From NCBI GenBank assembly GCA_964474635.1, contig CAYYTT010000114.1, positions 1-12,977 on the forward strand: a stretch of DNA of 12,977 nt. Direction: 5' to 3'. The notes under the pieces were generated by a model that saw nothing but the letters and a program-made list of their open reading frames with translations, did no database searches and was not told the origin of the DNA. The first letter of the stretch is position 1, and each line of letters begins with the position of its first letter. Origin of the DNA: CAYUYV01 sp964474635. GTDB taxonomy: Bacteria; Pseudomonadota; Alphaproteobacteria; JAJFIK01. Made by a program: the position numbers and the translations under genes. Shown here in pieces: positions 1-6,934 of this stretch.

Positions 1-495
1 ATCCACATGCTTGATCTCGACATTGGCGACCTTGACGCCCCAGGCATCCGTCTGCTGATCGAGGATCTCCTGGATATCGCCATTGAGTTTGTCGCGTTCC
101 ATCAGCATTTCATCGAGGTCGTGCTTGCCGAGCACGGAGCGCAGCGTCGTCTGGGCAAGCTGGCTCGTGGCCATCATAAAGTCCTCGACCTTGTTGATGG
201 CCTTTTCGGCGTCCATGACCCGGTAATAGATCACCGCATTGACCTTCACGGAGACATTGTCGCGGGAAATGACGTCCTGGGACGGCACGTCGTGAACAAA
301 AGTCCGCGTGTCCACACGGACCATTTGCTGGATGAAGGGGATCAAAATGATCAGGCCCGGTCCGCTGACGCTCGTGAAGCGCCCGAGCGTGAAAACCACG
401 GCACGTTCATATTCACGCAGGATTTTGACGATCTGCGTGAACAAACCACCGGCAAGCACGACGCCTGCCACGATAAGGGAAATGTCGATTGGCAT
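1..495 (-). CDS. Slipin/stomatin-family SPFH membrane protein, 3'-truncated by window edge
   Basis: This gene encodes a stomatin-like (slipin) SPFH protein, a membrane-anchored oligomeric scaffold. Only the first 165 residues are inside the window, and the C-terminal part lies beyond base 1. The start ATG is at 495, with GGAG nine bases upstream. The N-terminus is a short hydrophobic anchor (about residues 5-26). It is followed by the slipin signature REYERAVVFTLGRF and the SPFH core, with PGL at the start of the second strand, RVDTRTF, and a stretch reading DNVSVKVNAVIYYRV. The segment TTLRSVLGKHDLDEML is typical of the family. It is the downstream neighbour of an NfeD gene on the same strand. 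Slipins and NfeD proteins are known to be encoded together, with NfeD cleaving the slipin C-terminus in the archaeal homologues. The 90-base gap holds a stem-loop, so the two need not be expressed equally. The family call is very sure. Confidence 0.93.
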   Translation of the reverse strand, partial: MPIDISLIVAGVVLAGGLFTQIVKILREYERAVVFTLGRFTSVSGPGLIILIPFIQQMVRVDTRTFVHDVPSQDVISRDNVSVKVNAVIYYRVMDAEKAINKVEDFMMATSQLAQTTLRSVLGKHDLDEMLMERDKLNGDIQEILDQQTDAWGVKVANVEIKHVD

Positions 496-546
496 GGGAC
501 CCGGCTCCGTTTAAGGGGTTGGGTGGAGACTTAACACCAAGGGAGG

Positions 547-571
547 GCGCCCTGCTCCGCGGCCAGGGCGC
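547..571 (-). terminator. Stem-loop between nfeD and slipin genes
   Basis: A perfect 8-bp inverted repeat (547-554 with 564-571, arm GCGCCCTG) encloses a 9-base loop. It lies 14 bases past the NfeD stop on the minus strand. No T-rich tract follows on that strand, so it is more likely a partial terminator, an attenuator or an mRNA-stabilising hairpin than a full intrinsic terminator. It could set the NfeD to slipin expression ratio. Confidence 0.4.
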
Positions 572-585
572 ACTGCGCGGCACTG

Positions 586-2289
586 TCAGCCATTTTGGGG
601 CGGAGCACTGCCGACCACGACCGTAAGGCCGTCGAGTTCCGTCACATAAACCGTCTGGCCCGCGGACAAGGGTTCCCGTGAGCGTGCCTTCCAAAGCTCA
701 CCCTCGGCACGCACGGTTCCGGCCTGCCCCGACCAGGACACGACGACGGCGCGCGAGCCGATCATGCTTTCGGCTCCCGTGACCACCCGGCGCCGCTGGG
801 CCGCAAGGGCATACCCCACGATGCCGAAGATCAGCACGGCCATGATCGCGGTACTGATGAGGACGTAAGTGATCGACAAGCGGAACTCCGGCACATCGGT
901 GTCGAATAGGAAGAACGCGCCGAACCCAAAGGCCACGGCGCCGGCGGCCGCGAGAATGCCGCCCGAGGTGACCACAAGCTCGAGCGCCATGAAAATGAGC
1001 CCGGCCAGCAGCAGTGCGAGCCCCCCCGCCGTCACCGGCAAGACCGCGAGCGCCGTCAGACCCAGCAACAGGCACACGACCCCAACAACGCCTGGGAAAA
1101 TTGCTCCCGGATTGTAAAGCTCGATAATGAGGCCCAGCACGCCGAGCTGCATCAAGACAAAGGCGATGTTCGGATTTGTAATGGTCGCGAGCAGGTTCTG
1201 GATCCAGGTCATGCCCTGGCGCACCGGCGCAAGATCCTTCGTGTCCAGAACGACCTCCCCTGCGCCTTCGACCTCGACCGTCCGGCCATGGATCTGCGCA
1301 AAGAGGTCCTCCAGGTCGCGCGCCACCACATCGATCACGTTGATTTTGATCGCTTCACTGGAATCAAGACTCACCCCGCGCCGGACTGCCTCCTCGGCCC
1401 ACTCCGCATTGCGTCCGCGCAGAACGGCCAGACCGCGAATATAGGCGGCGGCGTCATTGACGGCCTTGCGTTCGGCCGCACTCAAACCGGCCGTGTCCTT
1501 GGAGGCACCAGGCTTGCTCTCTTCGGCCGGCTGGCCGCTCGGGGTCGGGGCGGCCGTCCTGTCGGATGGGGCATCGTCTGTTCTCTCCGCGTCCCCAGTG
1601 TCCACGTCCCCAGTGTCCGCGTCCCTTCTGTCCGCGTCCGTCGTGTCCGCATTTGCCTCTTCGCCGTCGCTTTTGGTTTCGCCAGCATCCTGAAAAAATT
1701 CTGAAATCGACTGGGGCAGGCCCTGGCGCTCCGAGTCGCGCCCAGGCGTGGGCGAGCCCCCGCCCCCGCCGCCGCCCAACTGGATGGGCGTGGCGGCCCC
1801 CAGGGTCGTGCTTGGCGCCATCGCGGCGACATGGCTTGCATAAAGAATATAGGTGCCAGCACTCGCGGCCCGGGAGCCGCTGGGCGACACATAACTGACC
1901 ACCGGAACCGGCGAGGCGATGATCGCCTGGATCATCTCGCGCATGCTGATGTCGAGACCGCCAGGCGTGTCCATTTCGAGGACCACGAGATCGTGTTTTC
2001 CGACCGCGTCCTCCAGACCCTCGCTGACATACAGGGCGACGGCCGGTCCGATCACGCCGGTCACCCGCAAGACGAGGGCGGTGCGGCCGGCCGAGGCGCC
2101 CCCCCCCTTTTCTTCGGTCTGGGCCTGACCGGGCGAAACGGGCGCGCCAAGAAGCAGGAGGCCAAGACCGGCAAACAGGCAGAACATCCAGGCGCACAGG
2201 CGCCACCGGGATCGCGAGGTCCAAGAAGAGACGGGACGCCGCGGCGTTTGGGTCTGTGATCGGCGCTGCCGTGATACATGCCGGGCCAT
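586..2289 (-). CDS. NfeD family membrane-bound serine protease (ClpP-class, full-length type)
   Basis: This 567-residue NfeD protein combines a ClpP-like protease domain, a membrane block and a C-terminal OB-fold. An Arg-rich N-terminus leads into a hydrophobic signal segment (about 30-55) and the protease domain (about 70-335). DTPGG is at 107-111. The nucleophile is Ser143 in AASAGTY, which matches the catalytic serine of archaeal 1510-N protease. Lys275 in ERKAVND, followed by AAAYIRGL, aligns with its catalytic lysine. Four to five transmembrane helices follow (about 374-495), then the NfeD beta-barrel (about 505-563). The start ATG has GGGAG upstream. It is oddly large between the dyad residues: about 100 residues of Gly-, Asp- and Glu-rich sequence (172-270) where the archaeal enzyme has a short loop, including five degenerate pentapeptides at 212-236. 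Its partner is the slipin downstream. The family knowledge is firm; the effect of the insert is unknown. Confidence 0.95.
   Translation of the reverse strand: MARHVSRQRRSQTQTPRRPVSSWTSRSRWRLCAWMFCLFAGLGLLLLGAPVSPGQAQTEEKGGGASAGRTALVLRVTGVIGPAVALYVSEGLEDAVGKHDLVVLEMDTPGGLDISMREMIQAIIASPVPVVSYVSPSGSRAASAGTYILYASHVAAMAPSTTLGAATPIQLGGGGGGGSPTPGRDSERQGLPQSISEFFQDAGETKSDGEEANADTTDADRRDADTGDVDTGDAERTDDAPSDRTAAPTPSGQPAEESKPGASKDTAGLSAAERKAVNDAAAYIRGLAVLRGRNAEWAEEAVRRGVSLDSSEAIKINVIDVVARDLEDLFAQIHGRTVEVEGAGEVVLDTKDLAPVRQGMTWIQNLLATITNPNIAFVLMQLGVLGLIIELYNPGAIFPGVVGVVCLLLGLTALAVLPVTAGGLALLLAGLIFMALELVVTSGGILAAAGAVAFGFGAFFLFDTDVPEFRLSITYVLISTAIMAVLIFGIVGYALAAQRRRVVTGAESMIGSRAVVVSWSGQAGTVRAEGELWKARSREPLSAGQTVYVTELDGLTVVVGSAPPQNG
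1585..1659 (-). repeat. 15-bp tandem repeat inside nfeD encoding acidic pentapeptides
   Basis: Five degenerate 15-bp units run in tandem. On the plus strand the consensus is close to GTCCGCGTCCCCAGT, with units starting at 1585, 1600, 1615, 1630 and 1645; the last is poorly conserved. The unit is in frame with the gene. On the minus strand it encodes pentapeptides of the form x-Asp-Ala-Asp-Thr (residues 212-236 of NfeD). Because the unit length is a multiple of three, copy-number change would alter linker length without a frameshift. Confidence 0.8.
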
Positions 2290-2356
2290 GGAGCGTCTCC
2301 CCTTTGGCGGTCTCTTATCGTTTACGGACTTTTGCCGATTGCAGGGCCGATTTCCA

Positions 2357-2374
2357 GGGGCGTCGTGACGCCCC
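2357..2374. repeat. Perfect 8-bp inverted repeat upstream of nfeD
   Basis: The arm GGGGCGTC at 2357-2364 pairs with GACGCCCC at 2367-2374 across a 2-base centre (a six-base loop if the innermost pairs stay open). It lies about 70 bases upstream of the NfeD start. It is not followed by a T tract on either strand, and a C-rich run follows on the plus strand. It may be a regulatory dyad; its function is unassigned. Confidence 0.4.
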
Positions 2375-2650
2375 CGCCCCCGGCGCGTGGCAGAACGCCC
2401 CTTGCCCGGTAGCGCTTACGGGTGGCGCACGCGCATTTACGCCTCCGGCAGGCCTCCGCCCCGCTTCCGGCGCCTTGCCTGGACGCGTGCCGCCGTTTGA
2501 AATAGAGGATTAAGAAGGCGTTACTGGCGGGCGCGGCCGCGGGGAACCGCCTTGTGATCGCTGACCCGACGGGGGGTGGGCAAAAATTCGGGTGATCCAC
2601 AATGGACGGGCAGACGGGGGCTCCGGCGTGGGTTAGGCTGTGCTGTCACG

Positions 2651-2669
2651 GAACACATGCGGGGTGTTC
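2651..2669. promoter_or_regulatory. Operator-like dyad GAACAC-N7-GTGTTC
   Basis: A perfect 6-bp inverted repeat with a 7-base spacer lies in the gap between nfeD and the autotransporter gene. The size and symmetry suit a dimeric DNA-binding protein. The alphaproteobacterial LexA box is usually described as a GTTC direct repeat with 7-base spacing, and this site does not match it. The regulator is unknown and the dyad could be due to chance. Confidence 0.25.
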
Positions 2670-2854
2670 GGCGGGGGAGCGCTTGGACTAAGCTTCCAAC
2701 TGAGGGGCCTGGATGGCGCGGCCACCGGGCATTTGACCTGAAGGCCGCCCGCGGACCGACGGACTTGGCGGAGGACGCCGCAGGCCGGCAGGCTTGGGCG
2801 GGGCGACATGGTGTGGGGGCTCGACCGATTGACCTTCGGGCCTGAGGCGAGACG

Positions 2855-2862
2855 AGAGGTGG
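2855..2862 (+). promoter_or_regulatory. Ribosome binding site deciding the autotransporter start
   Basis: AGAGGTGG is followed by the 5-base spacer AAAAC and then GTG at 2868. This is the only good Shine-Dalgarno match near the 5' end of the frame. The upstream ATG at 2808 has no comparable site, so the GTG is preferred. Confidence 0.6.
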
Positions 2863-2867
2863 AAAAC

Positions 2868-5800
2868 GTGCTGTTTGACCGTTGTTCAGCACCGGCGACG
2901 CAAAAGCGCCGCGCCGGCCAGACGTTTAATGCCGGCCTGGCTGCCCGCGCGCCGATCCCCTTTCCCGTGCCCGGCCCCTCTCGGCTGCCTCGCCCCTCTC
3001 CCGAGCTTTGCCCACGGCCACGCGCCGCTCTTCTGTCCAGCACGGCCCCGGCCGCCCTTGCACCGCAACGCGGACGCCGGGCTGTCACGGCCCTGTTGTC
3101 TTTCCTGGCACCGGCTGTTTTCGCGCCGGCCCTCGCCCAGACAACCTTCACCGATCCCCTCGATACCGCGACTAGCGGCGACATCACGCTCGAAAGCGGC
3201 GATTCGATCGAGTTGAACGACGGCACCGCCATCACCATCAACTCGAACAATATCCTGGTTAACAACGGGTTGATCTCCATCGATGGCGACAACGCCGTCG
3301 TCGGTGTGCGGGCCGAGGGCGGCAACACCGGCGCGATCACCAATGCCGGGTCGATCCTGCTTTTGAACATCGCGGACCCGGAGACGAATGGCGCGGACAA
3401 GACCGGCGTTCTGGTCTCCGGCAGTGGCGCCTTCACCGGCGCGATCACCTTTGATGGCGGCTCGCTGATCGATGTCGAGGGCGAACGCTCCGTCGGTCTC
3501 GCGGTGGAAACGCCCCTCGTGGGAGACATCACCCACAGTGGCCGGATCGATCTGAACGGCGCGGACTCGGTTGGCATTCTGGTGGAGGCTCCCGTTACGG
3601 GCGCGGTGTTCATCGACCAGGGTGTGATTGATGTCTGGGGCCCCAATGCGCGCGGCGTGCAAATCGATGGGCCGGTCTCCGGCGCGCTCACCAACAGCGG
3701 GACGATCGATGTCACGGGCATCGACCAGAATTTCCAGGACGATCCGAACTCGACCGAAGACGATGATCTGACGGTGGCCCGCTCCATCGTTGAAATCGGC
3801 GCCTCCCTCGGCGAGGGCTTCGTCAATGCGGGCCCGGGGTCCGACGGCGAGGTCGGCGTGCAGCCGGGCAGCGCCGTGCTCGACGGACAACTCGTTGAGT
3901 TCGGCATTCTCGTCAGTCCGAAAGACGGCAATCTGGGCGATGGCACGAGCGGCAATGTGGTCTTGAGCGAAGCCGGCACGGAAGGCTCCGCCTACGGATT
4001 GATCAATCGCGGGGTCTTGAGCCTTGACGGCATCGACGACGGTGACCGCGCCACGGGCATCCGTCTTGAAGGCGCCACAATCGCCGACAGCGCCGTCACC
4101 ACAACGGTGGAAGGCGGTGTCCTGAACACCGGCACGGTCGCGGTCACGACGCTCAACGCGCCCGCAACGGGCCTGTCCATCGGCCCCGGTGCCAGTGCGC
4201 AGACCTTGGTCAATGAAGGCGGGCTGACCGCCGCCGTCAGCGGCACCATCGGCGGCCAGGCCAGCGCGGTGATTATTGAGGAAGGCGGCTCCCTCACACG
4301 CCTTGAAAACAGCGGCGCCATCGGCGCGGACTCCTCGGGCACGGATGCCGCATCGATCCTGATCGAGGACCGCTCCGGCACCCTCACGCAAATTGACAAT
4401 ACGGGCAGTCTGGGTGTCAGCCTCACCGACACGGCCACCGTCCTTGCCCCTGAGGATGCGCCGCGGATCGCGCTCAGCCTGGCAAACACCACGGCGGATA
4501 TCACGGTCACCAATGGCGGCACCATCACGGGCGATATCCTGCTCGGAGCGGGCGATGACGTCGTTGAGATCGTGGCAGCCCCGGACGATTCGAGCTTCAC
4601 CCCGTTTATCGCCGGTGCGATCGACACGGGCGACGGCGCGGACCGGGTGGTCGTGAATGGCGGCGGCCTTCTGACAGGCAGCCTGACCCAGTCGGGCGGT
4701 ACGCTCGACCTTGAGGTCATGGACGGCACGTTCCTCGTCGGGCAGTCCGATACCGTCAGTGCCACCAACCTCACCGTCGGGGAAAACGGCATCCTCACAG
4801 TGCAAGTCTCATCGGAAAATGCCGACACGCCGCGCCTGAACGTGGCCGAGACCGTCGACATCCAGGACAGCGCCACGGTGCAGGTCGAACTCACCGATTT
4901 TCTGGGGGAAAGCGCCGATATCACCGTGATCGATGCCGGCACGTTGATCCTCGACAATGGCGTGACGCTGGATACCGAAAGCCTGTCCCTGCTCTACACC
5001 GGCACCATTGGCGTATCGGAAGCCGACACTTCGGATCTGGTGCTTACGCTTGATCTGAAGTCGCCGGAAGAGCTGGAGCTGACGGGCGTTCGGGCGGAGG
5101 CCTTCCCCTCCCTCGCCGAAGCTCTTGAGGCTGACAGCGCGCTCTCGACCGCCCTCGGCGGCCTTGAGACCAATGAGGAACTGGCCAGCGCCATCGATCA
5201 GCTTCTGCCCGATACGGGCCTTCGCACGCGGGCCATCGCCATCACCCTGTCTGACCAGACAACGGCCGTGATCCACACCCGTCTCGACGCCATGCGCGCG
5301 GTCAATGTGGACAATCGGACCTCGGCCTGGTTTCAGGTGTTCGGCTCCGTCTATGATCAGGAGGCCGTGGGCGACGACCTGGGCTTCGAGGGCGAAACCT
5401 ACAGCGTGGCCGGCGGCTTCGACGGCGCGTGGCTTGGGGCCAATGCCTTGGGCGCAAGTTTCATCTGGTCCGGGTCACGGGTCCAGGAACTCGACTCCTT
5501 CGACGAGGAGTTTATCGCCGACACGCTCCAATTGGGCCTTTATGGCTCCTGGTCCTTCGGCGGTGCCTTTTTCGATGTCCAGAGCTTTTATGGCTATAAC
5601 ACCTATCGCTCGACGCGCCGGGTGGAGTTCGACTCCTACGCGACGGTGGTCGACGGCGAGTGGGACGGCACCCAGATCTCCGCGAATGCCCGCATCGGCT
5701 ACGATTATGTGTTCGGCAAGAACACGCTGAGCCCCTATGCGGGCTTTGACTGGCTGGAACTGCACGAGAACGCGTTGACCGAAACGTCCGCCAGCCCGGG

Positions 5801-6155
5801 AGCGGCCCTCAGCATCGAAGAGCGCACAATCCAGTCCATGCGCGCCAATGTGGGTCTGGAATACTCCCGCGTCTTTGAACGGCGCCGGGGCGGCCAGCTC
5901 ATCCCGAACGCGCGGATCGGTTACCGCTACGAGTTCGAGAACGATCCGGTGGTCAGCAGGGCCCGCTTTGCGGCCGGCGACAGCGTGTTCTCGGTCTCCA
6001 GCGGCGAGTTGGAGCAGACCGGCCTGACCGGCGGAGCGGGCGTCGCCTTCGATGCCAACACCGTGGTGGTGGAACTCGGCTACGACATCCTGCTTGAGGA
6101 AACCTTCACCCGGCATTCCGGCGGCGTGAATTTCCGCTTCCTCTTCGGACGATAA
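2868..6155 (+). CDS. Type Va autotransporter with beta-helical passenger
   Basis: From the GTG at 2868 the protein has 1095 residues (1115 from the ATG at 2808). It is a self-secreting outer-membrane protein. A long Arg/Pro-rich leader (about 1-70) precedes a hydrophobic signal core (71-90) ending in ALA, the likely signal-peptidase site. The passenger (about 91-735) is rich in Gly, Asp, Thr and Ile and has degenerate 26-28-residue units of the type SGxIDxxGxxxVGIxVxxPVxG, as expected for a right-handed beta-helix. A helical linker (about 736-812, with EALEADSALSTAL and AIDQLLPDTG) leads to the beta-barrel domain (about 814-1095), which starts near SAWFQVFGS. Aromatic strands end in VNFRFLFGR. 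The mature part has no cysteine, typical of the class. I see no protease or lipase motif in the passenger, so an adhesive or structural role is inferred. The last residue is Arg; most family members end in an aromatic residue. Confidence 0.92.
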   Translation: MLFDRCSAPATQKRRAGQTFNAGLAARAPIPFPVPGPSRLPRPSPELCPRPRAALLSSTAPAALAPQRGRRAVTALLSFLAPAVFAPALAQTTFTDPLDTATSGDITLESGDSIELNDGTAITINSNNILVNNGLISIDGDNAVVGVRAEGGNTGAITNAGSILLLNIADPETNGADKTGVLVSGSGAFTGAITFDGGSLIDVEGERSVGLAVETPLVGDITHSGRIDLNGADSVGILVEAPVTGAVFIDQGVIDVWGPNARGVQIDGPVSGALTNSGTIDVTGIDQNFQDDPNSTEDDDLTVARSIVEIGASLGEGFVNAGPGSDGEVGVQPGSAVLDGQLVEFGILVSPKDGNLGDGTSGNVVLSEAGTEGSAYGLINRGVLSLDGIDDGDRATGIRLEGATIADSAVTTTVEGGVLNTGTVAVTTLNAPATGLSIGPGASAQTLVNEGGLTAAVSGTIGGQASAVIIEEGGSLTRLENSGAIGADSSGTDAASILIEDRSGTLTQIDNTGSLGVSLTDTATVLAPEDAPRIALSLANTTADITVTNGGTITGDILLGAGDDVVEIVAAPDDSSFTPFIAGAIDTGDGADRVVVNGGGLLTGSLTQSGGTLDLEVMDGTFLVGQSDTVSATNLTVGENGILTVQVSSENADTPRLNVAETVDIQDSATVQVELTDFLGESADITVIDAGTLILDNGVTLDTESLSLLYTGTIGVSEADTSDLVLTLDLKSPEELELTGVRAEAFPSLAEALEADSALSTALGGLETNEELASAIDQLLPDTGLRTRAIAITLSDQTTAVIHTRLDAMRAVNVDNRTSAWFQVFGSVYDQEAVGDDLGFEGETYSVAGGFDGAWLGANALGASFIWSGSRVQELDSFDEEFIADTLQLGLYGSWSFGGAFFDVQSFYGYNTYRSTRRVEFDSYATVVDGEWDGTQISANARIGYDYVFGKNTLSPYAGFDWLELHENALTETSASPGAALSIEERTIQSMRANVGLEYSRVFERRRGGQLIPNARIGYRYEFENDPVVSRARFAAGDSVFSVSSGELEQTGLTGGAGVAFDANTVVVELGYDILLEETFTRHSGGVNFRFLFGR

Positions 6156-6162
6156 GCAGACC

Positions 6163-6199
6163 GCCCTTCGAGAGGGCAAGGAGCAAGCCTGCCTTGCTC
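6163..6199 (+). terminator. Tandem stem-loops after the autotransporter gene
   Basis: Two adjacent hairpins follow the TAA stop at 6153-6155. The first is GCCCT/AGGGC (6163-6177) with a 5-base loop. The second is a perfect 7-bp stem GAGCAAG/CTTGCTC (6181-6199) with loop CCTGC. No T run follows, so factor-independent termination is uncertain. Position and pairing make 3'-end processing or termination the simplest reading. Confidence 0.45.
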
Positions 6200-6250
6200 A
6201 TGTCCGGCGCAAGTTCGTCGACGTGTTCGCCGCACAGGGATCGTCTAGAA

Positions 6251-6275
6251 CATGAGGCGAATAATCCGCATCATG
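6251..6275. repeat. Imperfect inverted repeat CATGAGGCG-N7-CGCATCATG
   Basis: Nine-base arms with one mismatch (6256/6270) flank the AT-rich centre AATAATC. The AT-rich middle and 7-base spacing resemble a transcription-factor site more than a terminator. It lies about 190 bases upstream of the small secreted gene. The regulator is unknown. Confidence 0.3.
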
Positions 6276-6280
6276 ATTCA

Positions 6281-6296
6281 GGCCGCGACTGCGGCC
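6281..6296. repeat. Perfect 6-bp GC hairpin with GACT loop
   Basis: GGCCGC at 6281-6286 pairs with GCGGCC at 6291-6296 around the tetraloop GACT. It is part of the inverted-repeat cluster between the autotransporter and the small secreted gene. Confidence 0.4.
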
Positions 6297-6322
6297 CGGC
6301 GCCACTGCGCCGCCCCCGCGGA

Positions 6323-6349
6323 GCGCCCCAACAAAACACGCCGGGGCGC
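6323..6349. repeat. 7-bp inverted repeat with 13-base A-rich loop
   Basis: GCGCCCC at 6323-6329 pairs with GGGGCGC at 6343-6349. The loop contains ACAAAACA, which could be single-stranded and exposed in an RNA. It lies about 115 bases upstream of the start of the small secreted gene, so it may fall in that gene's 5' leader. Confidence 0.35.
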
Positions 6350-6465
6350 GTGAGCGAGCGAAAACAGAGCGGCGAAATGCAGCGTTCAGAGTGGTGCAGA
6401 TTTGGAGCCCGCCGCTTTAAGCTGCGTGCACCGACAGTCACGCCTGAAACTTCGAAGGAGAGCTT

Positions 6466-6906
6466 ATGGAAAACGGTCGAGTAGTGCTCATGTCGCTGGC
6501 GATTGCGGCAGGCCTCTGCACGAACGCGGCGGTAGCAGATGAAAGCCTTTGTGATGTTCTGCCAGAGCCGGCTGAGTACATGCTGGTTCCAACCGCGACG
6601 TCCTATGATGCGGCGCCGCCGGAAGGCCTCGAGAGCTGCAGCAAAACCTTCCTTCTTCCGAACGGGATCGAAGCGCTTTCAGCAAGCGTGATCCGGTACT
6701 CAGCAGAAGATATCGCAGTGTATCGGGGCATGTTCGAGTCGGGAGATCTTCCAGAGGGCATGAGCGTCGTCAGCTCCGAAGGCCCCCATTTGAGGGCCTC
6801 TGACGGCTCTGAAATTCTCTTCACTGAAAGCCTTGTCGTGACCATCAGCATGCCGAGTGACGATCCGAGCGGGAACGTTTCTCGCTATGCCCAGCTGCTG
6901 AAATAG
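6466..6906 (+). CDS. Small secreted protein of unknown function
   Basis: This is a 146-residue protein I do not recognise. The start is well supported: AAGGAG at 6455-6460 is followed by five bases and ATG. The N-terminus is a plausible signal peptide (hydrophobic core about 7-19) with likely cleavage after AVA at 22-24. Two cysteines at 29 and 58 would remain in the mature protein and could form a disulfide in the periplasm. The mature domain (about 120 residues) has mixed alpha/beta character, with strand-like stretches at LVVTISM and SVVSSEG. By a rough hand count GC is about 58%, lower than its neighbours appear. Codons such as CGA, GTA, GCA and CCA are frequent at its 5' end, suggesting separate origin. 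It is the only gene in its transcription unit, downstream of a stem-loop-rich gap and convergent with the TonB-dependent receptor. I rate it a real gene on ribosome site and signal peptide; its function is open. Confidence 0.72.
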   Translation: MENGRVVLMSLAIAAGLCTNAAVADESLCDVLPEPAEYMLVPTATSYDAAPPEGLESCSKTFLLPNGIEALSASVIRYSAEDIAVYRGMFESGDLPEGMSVVSSEGPHLRASDGSEILFTESLVVTISMPSDDPSGNVSRYAQLLK

Positions 6907-6934
6907 CCGCTCTCCTTCCTCTGCGTGGTATGGA

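Larger units (their letters stand above)
2290..2867. other. 578-base intergenic region between divergent nfeD and autotransporter genes
   Basis: No convincing gene is present. Open frames here lack ribosome sites and have shadow-like composition. As the shared 5' region of two divergent genes it should hold promoters for both, but I see no clear -35/-10 pair. Visible structure includes an 8-bp inverted repeat at 2357-2374, GAACAC-N7-GTGTTC at 2651-2669 and TTGGA-N7-TCCAA at 2683-2699. The last two are close together, 170-215 bases upstream of the autotransporter start, and could be operator sites. Confidence 0.6.
6156..6465. other. 310-base intergenic region rich in inverted repeats
   Basis: This gap lies between the autotransporter stop and the small secreted gene. 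A 96-residue frame crosses it but has no ribosome site, so I do not call it. At least five inverted repeats lie within about 190 bases: 6163-6177, 6181-6199, 6251-6275, 6281-6296 and 6323-6349. The first two sit just after the autotransporter stop and probably act in 3'-end formation. The others have no evident role and could belong to a small RNA or a regulatory leader. Confidence 0.6.

Noticed and set aside
7..534. Plus-strand open frame of 175 codons
   Set aside because: It lies antisense to the slipin gene, whose minus-strand translation shows clear SPFH motifs; the plus frame has no family-like features.
2651..2669. SOS (LexA) box
   Set aside because: The alphaproteobacterial box is a GTTC direct repeat with 7-base spacing; here the GAAC and GTTC cores face each other with 11 bases between them, and no DNA-repair gene is adjacent.
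2256..2845. Short plus-strand open frames of 85 and 89 codons upstream of the autotransporter
   Set aside because: They have no ribosome site, domain or signal peptide, and GC-rich intergenic DNA yields such frames by chance.
2633..4957. Long minus-strand open frames (up to 639 codons) across the autotransporter passenger
   Set aside because: They are antisense shadows of a GC-rich, repeat-coding gene. Their composition is Arg/Asp/Gly- or Pro/Ser-rich without domains, while the plus strand has a signal peptide, beta-helix and beta-barrel.
6194..6484. 96-codon plus-strand open frame in the stem-loop-rich gap
   Set aside because: It lacks a ribosome site, overlaps the start of the secreted gene out of frame, and has shadow-like composition. 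Inverted repeats explain the region better.
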